From: Alkaliphilus hydrothermalis
GTDB lineage: Bacteria > Bacillota > Clostridia > Peptostreptococcales > Natronincolaceae
Assembly: GCF_016908555.1 (NCBI RefSeq)
Contig: NZ_JAFBEE010000019.1
Coordinates: 1 to 55,580 of the forward strand
Reading direction: 5' to 3'
DNA length: 55,580 nt
Under the pieces are notes generated by a model that did not search any database, had not been told where the DNA came from, and saw nothing but the letters and a program-made list of their open reading frames with translations. Shown here in pieces: positions 18,170-26,181 of the stretch. The translations under genes and the position numbers were made by a program. Positions within the stretch are counted from its first letter, which is position 1. Every line of letters starts with the position of its first letter.

Positions 18170-18318
18170 GTAAGGTATCCCCCTTGAATTTTAAACAGAA
18201 TAGACCTAGATTAGATCACAGATCAAACAAGTACAGCTGATAAACTTGCTAATAAAATAAAAAGATTCACCCCCTGACCTAGTACTCTTATTGAGGTGGC
18301 CGAAGGCAAAACAAACAT

Positions 18319-18343
18319 AAAAAAATGCCCCAAAAAGGGCATC
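18319..18343 (-). terminator. Leader terminator upstream of tupA
   Basis: On the minus strand TGCCC/GGGCA with a T-rich loop and seven T, lying about 150 bp before tupA and just after the structured leader. It would end transcription before the operon when the leader is in the off state. Confidence 0.75.
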
Positions 18344-18350
18344 AACAAAC

Positions 18351-18482
18351 AATACAACAATCCAGTGTTGTATGATTTTATGACTCCTTTCCACCATGGG
18401 AGGCATTATCGTTTCCAACAATACCCTATAGGCTTATCCTCCATAAAACCCTTAGATTCCTTAGGAAAATAAACTCGGAGAT
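18351..18482 (-). ncRNA. Candidate Moco/tungsten-cofactor riboswitch in the tup leader
   Basis: Read on the minus strand, the leader contains TATCTCCGAG near its 5' end, pairing with GGAGGATA, and then a segment running GCCTCCC...GGTGGAAAGGAGTC. The CTCC/GGAG stem with GGAAAGGAG recalls the Moco RNA motif. An ATACAACA/TGTTGTAT hairpin and then a terminator follow. The location, directly before a tungstate importer, fits known Moco/Wco RNA targets. The assignment comes from remembered motif shape, not from a covariance search. Confidence 0.55.
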
Positions 18483-18784
18483 ATTAACTTGTAATGTAAG
18501 TTTATTATATTAGGAATTATATGTAAATTAAGCATACTACATGATAAGTGAAGAATGTCCCTTATAAAAGTTCAATATTTAATAAATATATGCCAAGCAC
18601 AAACAAATAGAAGCGAGTAGTTGTAGAAAAATAAAAACTCGGAATGTACTCAGCGGAGTCAATATATAGACATATTCTGATCATAACTAGTTGGAAGCGC
18701 TTCATATATTTCCCTCGTATGACTTTTAAGATATTACAAAAAATACTAGTGAAGGGACTATACAATGAAAAGAGGTGTCAACAA

Positions 18785-18958
18785 ATGAATAGAGGTCCTA
18801 TAGATCAAAACGCAAGAAGAGCCTTTACTACATTTAAAGAAGAACTAGCAAACGAACTAGGAATCAATAGTGAGCTTAGTACCCAACGAAACCAGCAGGC
18901 TAAAAGCATGACAAAGAGAATGGTGAGGATGGGGGAAGGTAGATTAAATAAAAAATAG
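18785..18958 (+). CDS. Alpha/beta-type small acid-soluble spore protein (SASP)
   Basis: 57-residue basic protein. DQNARRAFTTFKEELANELG matches the first conserved block of alpha/beta SASPs, including the germination-protease cleavage region (FKEELANELGI). SMTKRMVRMGEGRL matches the C-terminal DNA-binding block. It is atypical in lacking the usual glycine pair before MTK. It would coat and protect spore DNA. The start ATG 18785 follows AAAAGAGGTG; the in-frame region upstream to 18644 is non-coding. A GTATG...AATACTA pair (18717-18748) could be a sigma-G promoter, with a spacer about two bases long. A strong terminator follows. Confidence 0.85.
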   Translation: MNRGPIDQNARRAFTTFKEELANELGINSELSTQRNQQAKSMTKRMVRMGEGRLNKK

Positions 18959-18990
18959 TATAAAAATAAAAAACATATGTAAAATCAAAG

Positions 18991-19030
18991 GACTAGCAAT
19001 CTACGTTCTATATGCGTAGTTGCTAGTCTT
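18991..19030 (+). terminator. Intrinsic terminator after the SASP gene
   Basis: Long stem GACTAGCAA-CTACG/CGTAG-TTGCTAGTC followed by TTATTGTTT. It lies between converging genes. Confidence 0.8.
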
Positions 19031-19115
19031 ATTGTTTCTAGAATTCTATTAGATGGTCTTTCCTCGGAGAATGATAAATATATAGATTTTACATTTTACA
19101 TTAAGATTTATAGGA

Positions 19116-19748
19116 TTAAATTTCTTTAACTAAAGCTAATTTACCTTCCATTTTTTCTTGACGGAAACCCATTTTTTTAAGATAACTCACGTGTTTTGGT
19201 TCATTTGTAAAGGTATAAAGACGTTTGATACCCTTCTCAACAAAGTGCTGGCGATAGTCTTGGTATAGGTATCTGCCAATTTTAAAATCCCGATAGGCAG
19301 GGACCGCATAGTCCACATCTATAAATAGAGTTTCAGGATCTTTTTGAGTTGCAATAAAGATGCCAGCTGGAACAAGGTTTCTTAATATGTAGAAGCTGAA
19401 GGTATCATCTGTAAATTCACCAGTAAAGGAAGGGGAAAATTGCTTTATTTCCTGTAAATAAAAATCTAAAAAAGCCTTTAGATATTGATCATTTTTACCG
19501 ATTTTAATAACCTTAAAGTATTCTTTTTCTGTATAGATTTTATAAAGATAATAAATATTAATAAAAAAGATAAAAAGATTGATAAAGCCTACAGGCATAG
19601 CTCCAATAGAAAAACCATAGACGGTGAATAGGGCAGAACCAAATAGGTTGTAGATTCTAAGCTTCACGATTGAACTCATCAGTAGGGAAATAGCAACTAA
19701 TATAGACGCTGCATACCCCAACCATTCTAATAACAATTGATTATCCAT
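19116..19748 (-). CDS. Membrane protein with YgjV-like N-terminus and GNAT-like C-terminus
   Basis: 210 residues. Residues 1-75 hold three hydrophobic helices (EWLGYAASILVAISLLMSS, LFGSALFTVYGFSIGA, FINLFIFFINIYYLY) resembling the small YgjV inner-membrane family. Residues 85-210 resemble an N-acyltransferase fold: DVDYAVPAYRDFKIGRYLY in the position of the acyl-CoA loop, then TNEPKHVSYLKKMGF. The domain join is seen directly; the catalytic activity is inferred. ATG 19748 follows GTGGAGG; the upstream GTG is part of that ribosome site. It is a single gene, converging on the SASP gene, and its role is unknown. Confidence 0.7.
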   Translation of the reverse strand: MDNQLLLEWLGYAASILVAISLLMSSIVKLRIYNLFGSALFTVYGFSIGAMPVGFINLFIFFINIYYLYKIYTEKEYFKVIKIGKNDQYLKAFLDFYLQEIKQFSPSFTGEFTDDTFSFYILRNLVPAGIFIATQKDPETLFIDVDYAVPAYRDFKIGRYLYQDYRQHFVEKGIKRLYTFTNEPKHVSYLKKMGFRQEKMEGKLALVKEI

Positions 19749-19960
19749 GTTGTTGTCCTCCACATCTTAATTTCTAGAAAGTAATTATTATTATACAATA
19801 AATCTCTTGCAAAATATATTATATTTTAAAGTTTTAGCCTTTATGATATAAATTATGATAAAATGATAAGGATACAGAAAATAAAGGAAAAAATATAGGG
19901 GATAATAAATTAAATCAAATTTTAAAAATATAAAAAAAAATATAAAAAGAGGTGTAAGCT

Positions 19961-20809
19961 TTGTCATTACATATTGGAAAAATTAATCAATTAAAAGTTG
20001 CTAGAAAAACCAAGTATGGTGCATTCTTAGAATCTGAAACTAACCATAGAAAAGAGGAGGATGTACTATTACCTCAAAAGGAAGTAACCGATGAACTTAA
20101 TGTGGGGGATTTGGTAGATGTTTTTGTCTATAGGGATTCGATGGACAGAATCACAGCCACTTTTAAAAAGCCCTACGGACAAGTAGGGGAATTAGCCTAT
20201 TTAAAGGTTGCAGACCTTACTGGTATAGGAGCTTTCTTAGACTGGGGATTGGAAAAGGATATTCTACTACCCATCAGTGAGCAAACAACTAGAGTGAGAA
20301 AGGGTAACTCCTATCTTGTAAAAATCTATATTGATAAGAGTAAGCGTCTGTGTTGTACAATGAACATAGATGAAGATTTGCAAACGGGTGCTCCCTACAA
20401 GGCAGGGGATTTAGTAAAGGGAACAATCTATAGTGTTAATCCTAGAATGGGTCTTTTTGTAGCGATTGATAATAAATACTATGGCTTGGTCCATAAATCA
20501 GAAACCCTAAAGAACTATCAAGTGGGGGATCAAGATAGCTTTAGAATCATCAAGGTTCGTGAGGATGGAAAAATTGATTTATCTACCCAAAAACTAGCCC
20601 ATCAACAAATGGACGAGGATGCTGAAAATCTCCTTTACCTAGTAAAACAACAGGATGGATTCTTACCCATCAATGATAAGAGTGACCCAACGGTGATTGC
20701 TAAATATATGCCCATCAGTAAAAATGCCTTCAAGAGGGCTTTAGGAAAATTATTGAAGGAAAAGAAGGTTGTTCAAGATACTAAAGGGATTCGATTGTTG
20801 AAGAAGTAA
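19961..20809 (+). CDS. cvfB: CvfB-like S1-domain RNA-binding protein
   Basis: 282 residues. Three S1-like OB-fold segments are recognisable (about 1-60, 65-135 and 140-210: GAFLES..., GAFLDWGLEKDILLP, GLFVAIDNKYYGLVHKSE). A C-terminal winged-helix-like region follows (YMPISKNAFKRALGKLLKEKKV). This is the CvfB layout; in Staphylococcus CvfB binds RNA and affects virulence-gene expression. TTG 19961 is the start, behind AGAGGTGTAAGC. It is separated from the downstream thi operon by that operon's own promoter, so the two are probably not co-regulated. Confidence 0.85.
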   Translation: MSLHIGKINQLKVARKTKYGAFLESETNHRKEEDVLLPQKEVTDELNVGDLVDVFVYRDSMDRITATFKKPYGQVGELAYLKVADLTGIGAFLDWGLEKDILLPISEQTTRVRKGNSYLVKIYIDKSKRLCCTMNIDEDLQTGAPYKAGDLVKGTIYSVNPRMGLFVAIDNKYYGLVHKSETLKNYQVGDQDSFRIIKVREDGKIDLSTQKLAHQQMDEDAENLLYLVKQQDGFLPINDKSDPTVIAKYMPISKNAFKRALGKLLKEKKVVQDTKGIRLLKK

Positions 20810-20876
20810 AGAACTTAACGACAAAATAATCGAATTATTATATAATTCTGATAGTATCAATAAGGAAGATAGGCCC

Positions 20877-20905
20877 TTTACAAAAAGAATTCAGTAGTCT
20901 ATAAT
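20877..20905 (+). promoter_or_regulatory. Sigma-A type promoter of the thi operon
   Basis: TTTACA (20877-20882), 17-bp spacer, perfect TATAAT (20900-20905), about 40 bp before the TPP riboswitch. Confidence 0.75.
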
Positions 20906-20946
20906 CAAACTGAAGAATAAGAATACAAAACTTAATATTTTTTTGC

Positions 20947-21034
20947 TGGGGGTGCCGTTAATGGCTGAGAGGGAAACATTTCCTAACCCTGTGAACCTGA
21001 TGTAGTTAGTACTACCGTAGGGAAGCGTGTGGGC
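20947..21034 (+). ncRNA. TPP riboswitch (THI element)
   Basis: All conserved thi-box pieces are in order: GGGGTGCC, GGCTGAGAGGG, ACCCTGTGAACCTGATGTAG, then the closing TACTACCGTAGGGAAGCG. It senses thiamine pyrophosphate and is followed by an intrinsic terminator before thiS, so high TPP should stop transcription of the operon. Confidence 0.97.
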
Positions 21035-21092
21035 AATTTGTTCATTTTGTATAAATTTATATGAACAGGATTGTTGTTAAGTCAAAATACAG

Positions 21093-21121
21093 AGCTTACC
21101 TAATGAGGTGAGCTTTTTTTA
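21093..21121 (+). terminator. Riboswitch-controlled terminator of the thi operon
   Basis: AGCTTACCT/AGGTGAGCT stem with an AATG loop and seven T, between the TPP riboswitch and thiS. It is the expression platform. Confidence 0.88.
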
Positions 21122-21200
21122 TTGCAATTAGATAAGAGACACCCTAGTGTAATCAGAAAACATTGTGAAAAAGAAAAGGAAAATGGAAAGGAGGAGTCCT

Positions 21201-21395
21201 ATGTTGATAAATGGTAAAAAAATGAAATTTCAACCTAACGTCACTATCCTAGAGGTTTTGAAGGAGTTAAAGCTCAACCCTGATGTAGTTGTAGTTGAAG
21301 TCAATCATGAGATCATTTCTAAGGAAAAACACCCTTCTTGGATTTTAAATGAAGGAGATCGAGTTGAGATTGTGAGCTTTATTGGTGGAGGGTAA
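21201..21395 (+). CDS. thiS: Thiamine biosynthesis sulfur carrier ThiS
   Basis: 64-residue beta-grasp sulfur carrier. The family opening MLINGKKMKF and the C-terminal tail FIGGG ending in Gly-Gly are present; the terminal glycine is adenylated and thiocarboxylated to donate sulfur for the thiazole ring. ATG 21201 is preceded by AAAGGAGGAG; the frame extends to 21165 but the start is clear. First gene of the thi operon. The partner adenylyltransferase ThiF is not encoded in this window. Confidence 0.93.
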   Translation: MLINGKKMKFQPNVTILEVLKELKLNPDVVVVEVNHEIISKEKHPSWILNEGDRVEIVSFIGGG

Positions 21396-21400
21396 AAGCA

Positions 21401-21720
21401 GATGGCCGAAATCTATGATTTCGTGGCAGTCGCTTTGTTATAAACCGAAATACTAATCTCAATGGTTTCTTTTCATAAAAAATTAGTATGTAGGTTTCTA
21501 ACATCCTTAATATGATGGCCGAAATCTATGATTTCGTGGCAGTCGCTTTGTTATAATACATAGGGAATTATGCACATTTAATTTCATATATACATAATTT
21601 CCCGTAATGTATTTCAACGAAGTCTACCTTAAATGGTATAAAGGATTTCGTTATAAACCGAAATACTAATCTCAATGGTTTCTTTTCATAAAAAATTAGT
21701 ATGTAGGTTTCTAACATCCT
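21401..21720 (+). repeat. Interleaved repeat modules between thiS and thiG
   Basis: Non-coding 400-bp gap. Module A (42 bp, starting GATGGCCGAAATCTATGATT) occurs at 21401-21442 and 21514-21555. Module B (71 bp, starting GTTATAAACCGAAATACTAA) occurs at 21437-21507 and 21650-21720. Each pair appears identical. Order is A-B-A-spacer-B; A and B overlap by six bases in the first copy. Module B contains TACTAAT and ATTAGTA arms, and module A contains CGAAATC/GATTTCG, so both can form hairpins. No transposase is present. Confidence 0.9.
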
Positions 21721-21797
21721 CTTTTAGTTACGGCATAATTTCAAGTGCGTAGTGGTGTAGGAGTGAAGAAACTAGTAGAAAAAAAGGAGCTGAAAAG

Positions 21798-22574
21798 ATG
21801 GATGAGTTAATAATTGGCGGGGTCTCACTAAAGAGCCGACTATTGATCGGTACAGGGAAATATGCCAGCAATCAAATGATGCCAAAGGTAATTGAAAGCT
21901 GTGGCACACAAGTAGTGACCATGGCGGTAAGACGGGTCGATTTAGAGGGAAAAGAAGAAAACATTTTAGAGTACATACCAAAGGATATTGTTCTACTACC
22001 CAATACCTCCGGGGCTAGAAATGCCGATGAAGCCGTGAGGATTGCTAGGCTAGCAAGGGCAATGGGCTGTGGAAACTGGATTAAAATTGAGGTTATTTCT
22101 GATAACAAATATTTATTACCTGATAACTACGAAACCATCAAGGCTACAGAGATCTTGGCAAAGGAAGGTTTTGTGGTATTACCCTACATGAGTCCAGATT
22201 TAATGGCGGCAAAGGCAATGGAATCAGCAGGAGCAGCAGCAGTCATGCCCCTAGGAGCACCTATTGGAACAAATAGAGGGCTAAGAACAAAAGAATTAGT
22301 ACAAATTTTAATAGATGAAATAAAAGTTCCCATCATAGTGGATGCAGGAATCGGAAAACCATCCCAAGCAACTGAAGCGATGGAGATGGGGGCGGCTGCC
22401 GTATTGGTAAATACAGCTATTGCATCTTCTTCAAACCCGATCGAAATGGCTAGAGCCTTTGGTTTAGCAGTAGAGGCTGGTCGTTTGGCCTACTTATCAA
22501 AGGTAGGGCCACAGGCAAGATTAGCCAATGCATCTTCGCCATTGACTGGATTTTTAAGAGGGGTTGAGGAATAA
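21798..22574 (+). CDS. thiG: Thiazole synthase ThiG
   Basis: 258 residues, the normal length. TIM-barrel enzyme that condenses 1-deoxy-D-xylulose 5-phosphate, dehydroglycine and ThiS thiocarboxylate to the thiazole phosphate. The Schiff-base lysine is Lys96 in CGNWIKIEV. MPLGAPIGTNRGL and VDAGIGKPSQATEAMEMGA form the phosphate and substrate loops. The start follows AAAGGAG. The stop overlaps the thiH start (TAATG), giving tight translational coupling to its dehydroglycine supplier. Confidence 0.96.
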   Translation: MDELIIGGVSLKSRLLIGTGKYASNQMMPKVIESCGTQVVTMAVRRVDLEGKEENILEYIPKDIVLLPNTSGARNADEAVRIARLARAMGCGNWIKIEVISDNKYLLPDNYETIKATEILAKEGFVVLPYMSPDLMAAKAMESAGAAAVMPLGAPIGTNRGLRTKELVQILIDEIKVPIIVDAGIGKPSQATEAMEMGAAAVLVNTAIASSSNPIEMARAFGLAVEAGRLAYLSKVGPQARLANASSPLTGFLRGVEE

Positions 22575-23677
22575 TGAGCTTTTTAGAAGAAAGCTTATCC
22601 TACAAAGGATTAGACTATGGGGCTTTTTTTAGTAGCATTACAGGGTCGGACATATTAAGGATTCTACAACAGCAAAAGCTTAGTCATCTGGACTTTTTAA
22701 CCCTCCTATCTCCAAAGGCAAGTAACTATCTAGAGGAAATGGCTCAGAGGGCCCATGAATTATCGGTACAATACTTTGGAAAGACCATACTTCTTTATAC
22801 CCCAATGTATTTATCAAACCATTGTGTTAATCGTTGTGCCTATTGTAGTTTTAACGTAGACCATGATATCAAACGGGATAAACTGACCTTAGAGGAAATT
22901 GAAGAAGAAGCAAAGGCAATTGCAAAGACAGGACTAAAACATATTTTAATCCTCACAGGAGAATCACGAAAAGAGACCCCTGTTTCCTATATTTTAGAGG
23001 CAACGAAGGTACTGAAGAAATACTTTAGTTCCATTTCCATCGAAATCTACCCCCTTTCTACAGAGGAATACATGCAGGTAATCGATGCAGGGGTGGACGG
23101 ACTGACTATTTATCAAGAGGCCTATGATGAGGATGTCTATAAAAAAGTTCATTTAGCTGGGCCCAAAAAGGACTACCATTTTAGACTAGAAGCAGCAGAG
23201 CGGGCATGTGAAGCAAAAATCAGAAGTGTTAATATAGGAGCATTGCTAGGTCTAGGTCAATGGAGGCAGGAGGCCTTTATGACGGGACTCCATGCCAATT
23301 ATTTACAAAACAAGTACATGGATGTAGAAGTCAGTGTGTCTTTGCCAAGAATGCGCCCCCATATTGGAGCCTTCGACGATTTGGATTTTGTGGATGATCG
23401 TGATCTTGTTCAAATCCTACTGGCACTGAGGATCTTTTTACCCCATGGAGGAATTACCATTTCCACTAGGGAGATGGCGAACTATCGGGATCATCTCATT
23501 CCCCTTGGAGTCACTAAGATGTCGGCAGGTGTCACCACAGCAGTAGGGGGACATAGTAGCCAAGAGGAAGGCACAAGCCAGTTTGAGATAGGGGATCATC
23601 GTTCGGTGGAGGAAATTAAAGAAGCCATTATTGGAAAGGGCTATCAGCCAATTTTCAAGAACTGGATGCCTATTTAG
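22574..23677 (+). CDS. thiH: 2-iminoacetate synthase ThiH (radical SAM)
   Basis: 367 residues. The radical SAM cluster motif CVNRCAYC (Cys84, Cys88, Cys91) binds the 4Fe-4S cluster. The enzyme cleaves tyrosine to p-cresol and dehydroglycine for ThiG, the anaerobic alternative to ThiO. HILILTGESRKETPVSYI and the GALLGLGQWRQEAF block are typical of ThiH. The start codon overlaps the thiG stop by one base. Its presence instead of ThiO supports an anaerobic host. Confidence 0.95.
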   Translation: MSFLEESLSYKGLDYGAFFSSITGSDILRILQQQKLSHLDFLTLLSPKASNYLEEMAQRAHELSVQYFGKTILLYTPMYLSNHCVNRCAYCSFNVDHDIKRDKLTLEEIEEEAKAIAKTGLKHILILTGESRKETPVSYILEATKVLKKYFSSISIEIYPLSTEEYMQVIDAGVDGLTIYQEAYDEDVYKKVHLAGPKKDYHFRLEAAERACEAKIRSVNIGALLGLGQWRQEAFMTGLHANYLQNKYMDVEVSVSLPRMRPHIGAFDDLDFVDDRDLVQILLALRIFLPHGGITISTREMANYRDHLIPLGVTKMSAGVTTAVGGHSSQEEGTSQFEIGDHRSVEEIKEAIIGKGYQPIFKNWMPI

Positions 23678-23689
23678 GGAGGTGGAGGA

Positions 23690-24706
23690 ATGAAGCTCTA
23701 TCGTATTATAGATGTAAATGTGAATCGTGTATCGGAGGGAATACGGGTTTTAGAAGACATTTCTAGATTTATATTGGAAAATCCTAAAATGACTGAGGAA
23801 CTAAGAAAGCTCAGACATGGGGTACGGAAAACCTTAAGTCATATCTCATTAAAGGAATATCGAGATGCTGCCAATGATATCGGTTTTGAAATATCTGCAA
23901 AGAGTAGCCTTGATCACAAGGAAAGCATAGAAAACTTAGTGGAGGCAAATTTCAAGCGGGTACAGGAGGGAATCAGAAGTATTGAGGAATCCCTAAAGGT
24001 GATTGGTAATCGGGAGGCATCTAAAGCCTACGAAGTCCTACGATATCAATTCTATGAGTTGGAAAGAACATTTGCCCTCAAAAGACCAGTATTAGACACA
24101 GACCTCTATGGCATCACGGGAGAAGCCTTTTCAAATGGGCGGGACAATATCCAAGTAGTGGCAGAAATGATAAAGGCTGGAATCAAGGTGATTCAATACA
24201 GGGAAAAGGAAAAATCTAAAATAGAGAAGTATCAACAATGCCTTGAGATTAGAAGGATGACAGCGGAGGCAGGTGTGATCTTTATTGTTAACGACGACCT
24301 TGACTTGGCTCTTGCAGTAAAGGCAGACGGGATACATATCGGACAAGAGGATGTACCCTATAAGGAATTAAAGAAGCTATCGGGGAATCTCATAGTGGGG
24401 GTATCCACCCACAACCCTCAGCAGGCACTGCAGGCAGAGGCAGAAGGGGCAGATTACATTGGAGTAGGGCCTATGTTTGCCACCAATACTAAAAAGAATG
24501 TTGAAGAATCCGACGGACTGGAGTATCTAAAGTGGGTGGCGGAAAATATCAAAATCCCCCATGTTACCATTGGTGGAATCAATATTAGTAATATTGCCAG
24601 TGTCAAGCAGAGGGGAGGACGTTGCTTTGCTATGATTTCAGAAATTGTTGGAGCTGAATCAATACCAGAGAAAGTGAAGGAAATCAGAAGCATCTTAGGG
24701 GATTAA
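23690..24706 (+). CDS. thiE: ThiD2-ThiE fusion: HMP-phosphate kinase domain and thiamine phosphate synthase
   Basis: 338 residues, far longer than ThiE alone (~210). Residues 1-130 (MKLYRIIDVNVNRVSEGIRV opening, DISRF, LRKLRHGVRK) match the ThiD2 domain, a monofunctional HMP-phosphate kinase known as a ThiE extension in some bacteria. Residues 138-338 form a standard ThiE barrel: VIQYREKEKSK, FIVNDDLDLALAVKADGIHI, GVSTHNPQQAL, GADYIGVGPMFATNTKKN, VTIGGI. Together they would phosphorylate HMP-P and couple it to thiazole phosphate. The kinase role of the N-domain is inferred from the family. The start follows GGGAGGTGGAGG, 12 bp after thiH. Confidence 0.88.
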   Translation: MKLYRIIDVNVNRVSEGIRVLEDISRFILENPKMTEELRKLRHGVRKTLSHISLKEYRDAANDIGFEISAKSSLDHKESIENLVEANFKRVQEGIRSIEESLKVIGNREASKAYEVLRYQFYELERTFALKRPVLDTDLYGITGEAFSNGRDNIQVVAEMIKAGIKVIQYREKEKSKIEKYQQCLEIRRMTAEAGVIFIVNDDLDLALAVKADGIHIGQEDVPYKELKKLSGNLIVGVSTHNPQQALQAEAEGADYIGVGPMFATNTKKNVEESDGLEYLKWVAENIKIPHVTIGGINISNIASVKQRGGRCFAMISEIVGAESIPEKVKEIRSILGD

Positions 24707-24716
24707 AGGTGTGAGA

Positions 24717-24800
24717 AAACTGCTTCTCAGGTATTGGTTCATAGGTTACATTGGAAGAATTTTTTAGTTTCTTGAATCTAAGGCTTTCGACAAGCAGTTT
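24717..24800 (+). repeat. Short element with terminal inverted repeats inside the thi operon
   Basis: AAACTGCTT and AAGCAGTTT form 9-bp terminal inverted repeats 84 bp apart in the thiE-thiC gap. The inner part (TTTCTTGAATCTAAGGC) resembles the right arm of the 125-bp hairpin repeats near the end of the window. Probably a decayed copy; the similarity is by eye. Confidence 0.4.
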
Positions 24801-24864
24801 GAATAGGCTTTTGAATAGACGACATGAACACCAGAAAATATATTGTAAAAGGAGATTGATTAGG

Positions 24865-26178
24865 ATGAGTTATACAACCCAAATGGATGCTGCAAAGAAG
24901 GGGATCATTACGAGAGAAATGGAGATTGTTGCCCGTAAAGAAAATATGGATGCGGAAGTACTTAGGGAATTAGTTGCAAAGGGACAGGTGGCTATCCCTG
25001 CCAACAAAAACCATAAATCCATTGACCCAGAAGGAATCGGTACAGGTCTTAGAACAAAAATCAATGTAAATCTTGGTATATCAAAGGACTGTCCAAGTAT
25101 TGACGCTGAGTTGGAAAAGGTGCAAACAGCAATAGACATGAAGGTAGAAGCCATCATGGACTTAAGTTCTTTTGGTAAGACAGAGGAATTTAGAAAAAGA
25201 TTAATTGACATGTCTCCAGCTATGATCGGGACAGTGCCCATGTACGATGCAGTAGGTTTCTATGATAAAGAATTACAAGATATTACAGCTCAAGAGTTTT
25301 TAGATGTTGTAAAGAAACACGCAGAAGACGGAGTAGACTTCGTGACAATTCATGCTGGGATTAATAAATCTACAGCAGATATCTTTAAGAGAAACCCTAG
25401 ATTGACTAACATTGTTTCAAGGGGTGGCTCTTTACTATATGCGTGGATGGAGTTAAACAACCAAGAGAACCCTTTCTATGCTTACTATGATCAGTTATTG
25501 GATATCTGTGAGGAGTATGATTTAACCCTAAGTCTTGGAGATGCATGTCGTCCTGGTAGTATCAATGACGCAACAGATGCCAGTCAAATCCATGAGTTAA
25601 TTATATTAGGAGAGCTTACCCTTAGAGCATGGGAAAGAAATGTTCAAGTAATGATTGAGGGGCCTGGACATATGGCAATCAATGAAATCGCTGCAAATAT
25701 GCTATTGGAAAAGAAGCTTTGTCATGGAGCTCCCTTCTATGTATTGGGACCAATTGTAACGGATGTTGCCCCTGGATACGACCATATCACCAGTGCAATC
25801 GGTGGAGCTATTGCTGCCAGTAGTGGAGCAGACTTCTTATGCTACGTGACACCAGCAGAGCATCTAAGACTTCCAAATCTTGATGATATGAAGGAAGGAA
25901 TTATCGCTTCAAGAATAGCAGCCCATGCAGGAGATATTGCAAAAGGCATCAAAGGAGCAAAAGAATGGGATTATAAAATGAGTAAAGCAAGACAAGAGTT
26001 AAACTGGGAAAGAATGTTTGAACTAGCTATAGATCCTGAAAAGGCAAGAAGATACCGTAAAGAATCTATGCCAGAGCATGAGGATAGCTGTACAATGTGT
26101 GGAAAGATGTGCTCCATGAGAAACATGAACAAAGTAATGGCGGGGAAAAACATCAATATCTTAAGAGAAGATGATTAA
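24865..26178 (+). CDS. thiC: Phosphomethylpyrimidine synthase ThiC
   Basis: 437 residues, the short clostridial form. A radical SAM enzyme of non-canonical type that converts aminoimidazole ribotide to HMP phosphate. Family blocks seen are KINVNLGISKDCPSIDAELE, SLGDACRPGSINDATD, MIEGPGHMAINEI and GPIVTDVAPGYDHITSAIGG. The C-terminal cluster motif reads CTMCGKMC, that is C-x2-C-x3-C, one residue shorter than the common C-x2-C-x4-C. ATG 24865 follows AAAAGGAGATTG; the long upstream extension of the frame is not coding. It shares the thi operon with the other steps of both branches. Confidence 0.95.
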   Translation: MSYTTQMDAAKKGIITREMEIVARKENMDAEVLRELVAKGQVAIPANKNHKSIDPEGIGTGLRTKINVNLGISKDCPSIDAELEKVQTAIDMKVEAIMDLSSFGKTEEFRKRLIDMSPAMIGTVPMYDAVGFYDKELQDITAQEFLDVVKKHAEDGVDFVTIHAGINKSTADIFKRNPRLTNIVSRGGSLLYAWMELNNQENPFYAYYDQLLDICEEYDLTLSLGDACRPGSINDATDASQIHELIILGELTLRAWERNVQVMIEGPGHMAINEIAANMLLEKKLCHGAPFYVLGPIVTDVAPGYDHITSAIGGAIAASSGADFLCYVTPAEHLRLPNLDDMKEGIIASRIAAHAGDIAKGIKGAKEWDYKMSKARQELNWERMFELAIDPEKARRYRKESMPEHEDSCTMCGKMCSMRNMNKVMAGKNINILREDD

Positions 26179-26181
26179 TTA

